DNA from: Pezizomycotina sp. ARF18
Taxonomy: Eukaryota > Ascomycota
NCBI GenBank assembly: GCA_002224055.1
Contig: AZLU01000051.1
Location: 62,001 to 126,000 of the forward strand
Reading direction: 5' to 3'
Length of the DNA stretch: 64,000 bases
Shown one piece after another: positions 60,089 through 64,000 of this stretch (within the stretch, counting starts at the first letter, position 1; every line of letters starts with the position of its first letter). A program made the position numbers and the translations under genes. The notes under the pieces were generated by a model. It was not told the DNA's origin. It was given only the letters and a program-made list of their open reading frames with translations, and ran no database searches.

Positions 60089-61985
60089 ATGATCACCAAA
60101 GCCAAATTACGCACTAAGACCGGGTGCTTGAGCTGTAAGTCTCCTTGAAATACTCTTCAGAATTATATTTCGTTATATCTGAAATTCAGTTTTGATTCTC
60201 GAGTAAATAAATAAAGTTTTATACTAAATCGTCTTTCCAGGCCGCAAGAGGAGAAAGAAGTGCGACGAAGTCAAGCCTATCTGCACTGGCTGCCAACGCA
60301 ACGCTTGGAATGCATATGGCCCGGAAAGGACGAGTTCCAAGACCGCAGGAATCTGCCCAAGGCGCAACCACGCCCTGCCAAGAGGGCTTCATCTATAGCG
60401 GAATCTACATTCACAGACTCGACATTCAGCGACGAGTCCTCGAGTATGATTGACTTTCACAGCATGGAAACTTCCAGCTCTTCCAGCGAGCGCATCTGCA
60501 ACTGCAACCATAGTGAAACTAGTAGTAGTAGTAGCAGGAATAACAGCGTCACGATGAATTTCAGCAGCGCACCCCCGCCCGACACTGTCTCTTACGATAT
60601 CAAAGCACGAAGCCCACCTTACTCTCCTCTTCTTCGCCTGCAGAGATCGCGGTAATGAACTCTCAGCTCACGTCTCGCCTGACTGACTGGTATTCGAGCT
60701 TTAATTCCGAGTCAGAGTACGCTACTTTTACCTTCATGTCCCAAAAGATATTACCGAACCTGGTGCACGGGAAGCACACCTCTTTACCACGACTTTTCGT
60801 ACACGATATCCATGGCGATGAGGTTCAGGCCGTTCATGGATATTTTCCTGGGGACCGCGCTGATAACGCTGTCGCTGAAGGAGCCTCAGTATAAGGTTAA
60901 GGCTATGGAGTATTACCAGAAGGCAATACACGCTTTACGGGAAGGTATCGCGAACGGTACCTTTGACGGGACGGAAGACCACCTGCTCGCGTCGGTGGTC
61001 GCGCTTTGCTTGTTTGAGGTAATTACATTAATCTCATTCATTGTAGAAAGAAACAAATTTTTTACTAATGATATTTTTTTTTCTTTTTTCTTTAGCGTCG
61101 AAGACCGGATTCTTTCCCTCGCATAGTGGGAAACCACGTACGCGCCGTAGCGCAACTATTCCGCCTCGCGCGAAGCAAAAGAAGAGGCTCGTAGAAGGTT
61201 CCACGGAAGCCGTCTTCAACCGCGTCTGCGCCGAATCCCTCATGTCCCAGAGCGCTCTCATGATGATCTACGACAAGGATTTCGATCCGTTCGAAGATGA
61301 CGACGACATCTGGGAGGTAATGGACAAATTCATCATGAACTCCCCTGTCGGCCGTGCTCCGAGCCTAATCAACTGGCCGGTCATGGAATCCCTTACCCGT
61401 TATAAAAATGGCCGTCCAGGCTTCACGGCTCAGCAAGAAGAGCCTGCTCACGGAGGAAGACATTGCAGCTCGCCGCGACGCTGAATATGGAACTAGAGTC
61501 CTGGGAGCAGTATTTGTGCTTTAAGGAGCGGGAAGCTGCAGCACGCGCTGCAGCGGGCGACATGAACGGTCCGGACTCCCGCGCTTCCTCGGCGAAGCTT
61601 TACGTTATCGCGTCGAAGGTTCTTCTTTCTATGATTTTATCGGGGTACAATCCCGACGAGGTTCAGATGCTCGTCGATCGGGGGTAGCATCGTAAGAACG
61701 CTCGACATGCGGAACCTGTTCATGCGGACGTACGTCTGGCCGCTCACGATTTTAGGGTGTGCATCTACGTGTCCGGAGGATCTGGAGAATGTAAAGGAGA
61801 AACTGGATATTATACGGTGGGAAGGTGACGATGGGGGGATGCAGAGGTGGCTCTGCAGGAAGATGGAGGAAATGATGTCGGTATTGTTATTACGGAGGGC
61901 AGATACAGACGCCTCGAAGCGGCTGGAGATTCTTATGAGCGAAGAGTCGCTGGAGGATATTAGCTACAGGGTCCTGGAACTGTGA
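60089..61985 (+). CDS. Zn(II)2Cys6 transcription factor
   Basis: A fungal-specific regulator. From an ATG at 60089 the N-terminus reads AKLRTKTGCLSC. The intron 60135-60240 (GTAAGT...TTCCAG) splits the second Cys codon in phase, and the finger continues RKRRKKCDEVKPICTGCQRN then LECIWPG. The six Cys spacing (C-x2-C-x6-C ... C-x2-C-x6-C) is complete. A Ser-rich linker follows. The activation domain resembles the Fungal_trans_2 type: ATFTFMSQKILPNLVHG, AMEYYQKAIHALREGIANGT, LLASVVALCLFE, a second intron near 61018-61095, NRVCAESLMSQSALMMIYDK, SAKLYVIASKVLLSMILSGY, WPLTILGCASTCPED and a final helix ending at the stop 61983-61985. Several one-base frame changes lie outside the introns, the first within the finger region (near 60300). 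Targets are unknown. Confidence 0.8.
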
Positions 61986-63830
61986 CGGTGTGTTCTTTTT
62001 CGTTTTTTTTTTTTTTTTTTTTTTTACTATGCGTTTATATTACAGTTTTTCTCGCATCTACCTTATTGCATGTGTTTTCTATATCGCACTCTACTCCTTT
62101 CCTTTGCATTGTATAGTGTCGCTTTCATGATGTTCAAGCCTGTATGGATTGTTGCTTATTGCCGTTCTTGCGGGTCTCCAAGGTGATGTTTCTTGTTTTC
62201 ATGGACGGAGTAATTAGAGCATGGTGTGGACAGGGCAGTTTTCTTACATTTAGTACGACTTTTTCTCACGGTATATGTAATAACAATGTCACTATTGGCT
62301 TTCTGGGATTCATTTCTAGTTTCTATGTTTTCAGACAAAAAGCGTTTTCCTTTCGAATACATGCCAATATCTCTATAATTTCCAGTCTCGTAAGCAGACC
62401 TTTTTTATTTGTTTAAATCTTCGAGATTTCCTAAGTGTATACCTTTCCACCTCTTGAATAGGCCACTCTTGAAAACTTCGTCGCCTTTGCGCGAAGTTTA
62501 GAATGACACCAGGCAAGCGATCGGTCAGTTACAATGTGTGTCTTCGATCCAAGTTTCCAGTCTCTTGAGCTATTGTATTATGAATAATACTCGTAGGCAA
62601 CGGCGACCATCAAGGAACCTAAATTACAAAGCTTCCAAAAAAAAAAAGGTACTGGTTTCAAGATTGTGAAAAATGCCTTATCGATTTTATCCGTTCCTTA
62701 AAAATGTCGGAATGAATAATTCTCCATAGCCATGTTGCGAGATTTTCCCTGCAAAGGGTAAGCCCAAAATTATGCACATTCGGTTCTTTAACCCCATTGG
62801 CAAAAGAAAAGTGGGTAGTTGGCTTGAGACAGGAACGACTGCGTATGCGCACAGTGAAGGATTTCTTCAGCTCCTTGCCCCAAACATGGAAAAAAGGATC
62901 GCCCGCCTATCGCATGTGAGATCGGCAAGCCCGTTTAATCGACTGCGAAGATATCTCGGGGTCCGATTAGCCATCCTCGGGGAATTATTTTCAATTGATT
63001 GAGTAGGCCATGGAAAAGAGTTATGCAGAAAAAATTTGATCGATAGGTTTCTTTTTTGTGCAAGGGTATTCGTATTCGCCAAAAAGTCTCTTACGGGATC
63101 AAGGCTAGGATTCTGAAGCAGTTCATCTAGAAAGAGATACGAGATACCAACGACTATACCAGTACGATCTCTATATTCATCCGCGGAGATCGAGTTCTTC
63201 CGGTTTGCCGTAGGAAACATGGCTAGCTTGGATATTAAAACCGTGGAGACACAAGGTAAACACGATATATGTTAGTGTGGATACGAACGGACAGTGTTCC
63301 CGTGGTGCCCTTTAGATATTATAGAACGTCATCGGCGGATACGTCAATCACAATCACTGGTCCACCTCAAGCCCTTTGGCACTTTGGCGTAGTTGTATCC
63401 AAAATTTATTTGTCCTTTTAGCATTCCCTAATTGAGATTCTGAGACAGTCTATTTCCAAGTGAACTCGAGCGAAAGACAATGCAGACGACTGTGGTAAGG
63501 CTATGTTAGCGGTTTTTCTTTCTTGGTCCAAACCCTGGAAAATTCCATTCACAAGTCGTTTTTAACGTCTTTTCAGCCAATGGAGTGTATTTGCGAATAT
63601 AGAAAATGCGATTAAACCTCAGCAAACGCAGTGGACGCTCGTAAAGCAATAGATCTTCATGATATCTTAAACAGATACCCAATAATAAAACTTTGTGACA
63701 CTTATAATAACGTAAAGCACAGGTTCTGGTATCGGAGGCTTAAAAATAAACTTGAAAACATCTGGGGGTCGCCTTTGTATTGCGATCGAAACGCCATATT
63801 GACGCCCCCACGTTTTTTTTCCCCACTACG
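61986..63830. other. Gene-poor stretch
   Basis: A T-rich tract lies at about 62003-62025 just after the transcription factor stop. Open frames on both strands (for example minus 62867-63220) show no recognisable domain. Confidence 0.4.
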
Positions 63831-64000
63831 ATGTTTAACGAAAAATTTGCAACTGGCGGCGACTTGGCTACGGGCACCTTTACTTTAACTGCCGAACCCA
63901 CCCAAGTGCAACATACCGATATTAGCGGCTTTTTGCCTCGCGTTTCTCTTTTTGGTGAATTCGTCCCGTTCAATCAACGTCTCGTTTTGTCTTCCAGTCC
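63831..64000 (+). CDS. Partial open frame at window edge
   Basis: From an ATG at 63831 an open frame (MFNEKFATGGDLATGTFTLT, then AEPTQVQHTDISGFLPRVSL) runs off the window without a stop. The same frame is also open upstream to about 63740. Alternating polar/hydrophobic residues suggest beta structure. No family recognised; too short to judge. Confidence 0.3.
   Translation, partial: MFNEKFATGGDLATGTFTLTAEPTQVQHTDISGFLPRVSLFGEFVPFNQRLVLSSS

Noticed and set aside
1-64000. CRISPR arrays, rRNA genes, bacterial-type operons
   Set aside because: No regularly spaced repeats, no rRNA-like sequence, and introns plus isolated genes indicate nuclear fungal DNA.

Overview
The window looks like nuclear DNA of a filamentous ascomycete (Pezizomycotina-type). 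Genes are single units on either strand, with short introns of about 50-140 nt that start GTAAGT/GTTAGT/GTATNN, carry CTAAC-like branch points and end in AG. The gene types also fit: a Zn(II)2Cys6 regulator, a SesA-NACHT-WD40 STAND protein, a fungal amidase and cysteine-rich membrane proteins. I saw no bacterial-type operons, tRNA, rRNA or CRISPR array.

Layout. 0.3-2.8 kb (-): an F-box-like fragment, an orphan exon and a two- to three-exon hypothetical gene, with three copies of a short GC-rich repeat. 4.4-5.4 kb (-): a coiled-coil/low-complexity protein with a small internal duplication. 7.0-7.3 kb (-): a small orphan ORF. 8.2-9.3 kb (+): a frame-broken orphan. 10.3-11.5 kb (+): a trypsin-like serine protease with an acidic tail. 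12.8-15.0 kb (-): an amidase with six introns. 17.8-19.8 kb (+): an alpha/beta-hydrolase-like protein with no Ser at the nucleophile elbow. 21.0-22.5 kb (-): a Ser/Lys-rich protein with a glycine-rich membrane segment. 27.7-28.6 kb (+): a C2H2 protein. 29.5-30.2 kb (-): a 225-residue orphan. 31.4-36.5 kb (+): the STAND protein. 37.3-38.4 kb (+): a catalase-like haem protein. 40.5-41.5 kb (+): a cysteine-rich single-pass membrane protein. 41.9-42.9 kb (-): a mitochondrial-type alpha/beta hydrolase. 50.4-51.7 kb (-): the branched-chain 2-oxoacid dehydrogenase E1 beta subunit. 60.1-62.0 kb (+): a Zn2Cys6 transcription factor. The rest is gene-poor; 43-50 kb is an ORF-poor, AT-leaning desert.

A recurring feature is that many well-conserved genes (amidase, protease, STAND, catalase-like, both hydrolases, E1 beta, Zn2Cys6) read correctly only if the frame changes by one base at several points, often in G/C or A homopolymers. 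Less GC-rich genes such as the C2H2 gene and the 1.5-2.3 kb gene splice cleanly in frame. Residual assembly indels are the simplest explanation; widespread pseudogenisation is the alternative. Calls therefore rest on motifs found across frames.

The most biologically interesting stretch is 31-43 kb. It holds an NLR-like STAND sensor, a catalase-like protein and a cysteine-rich surface protein in tandem on the plus strand. Grouping them as a functional unit is inference only.
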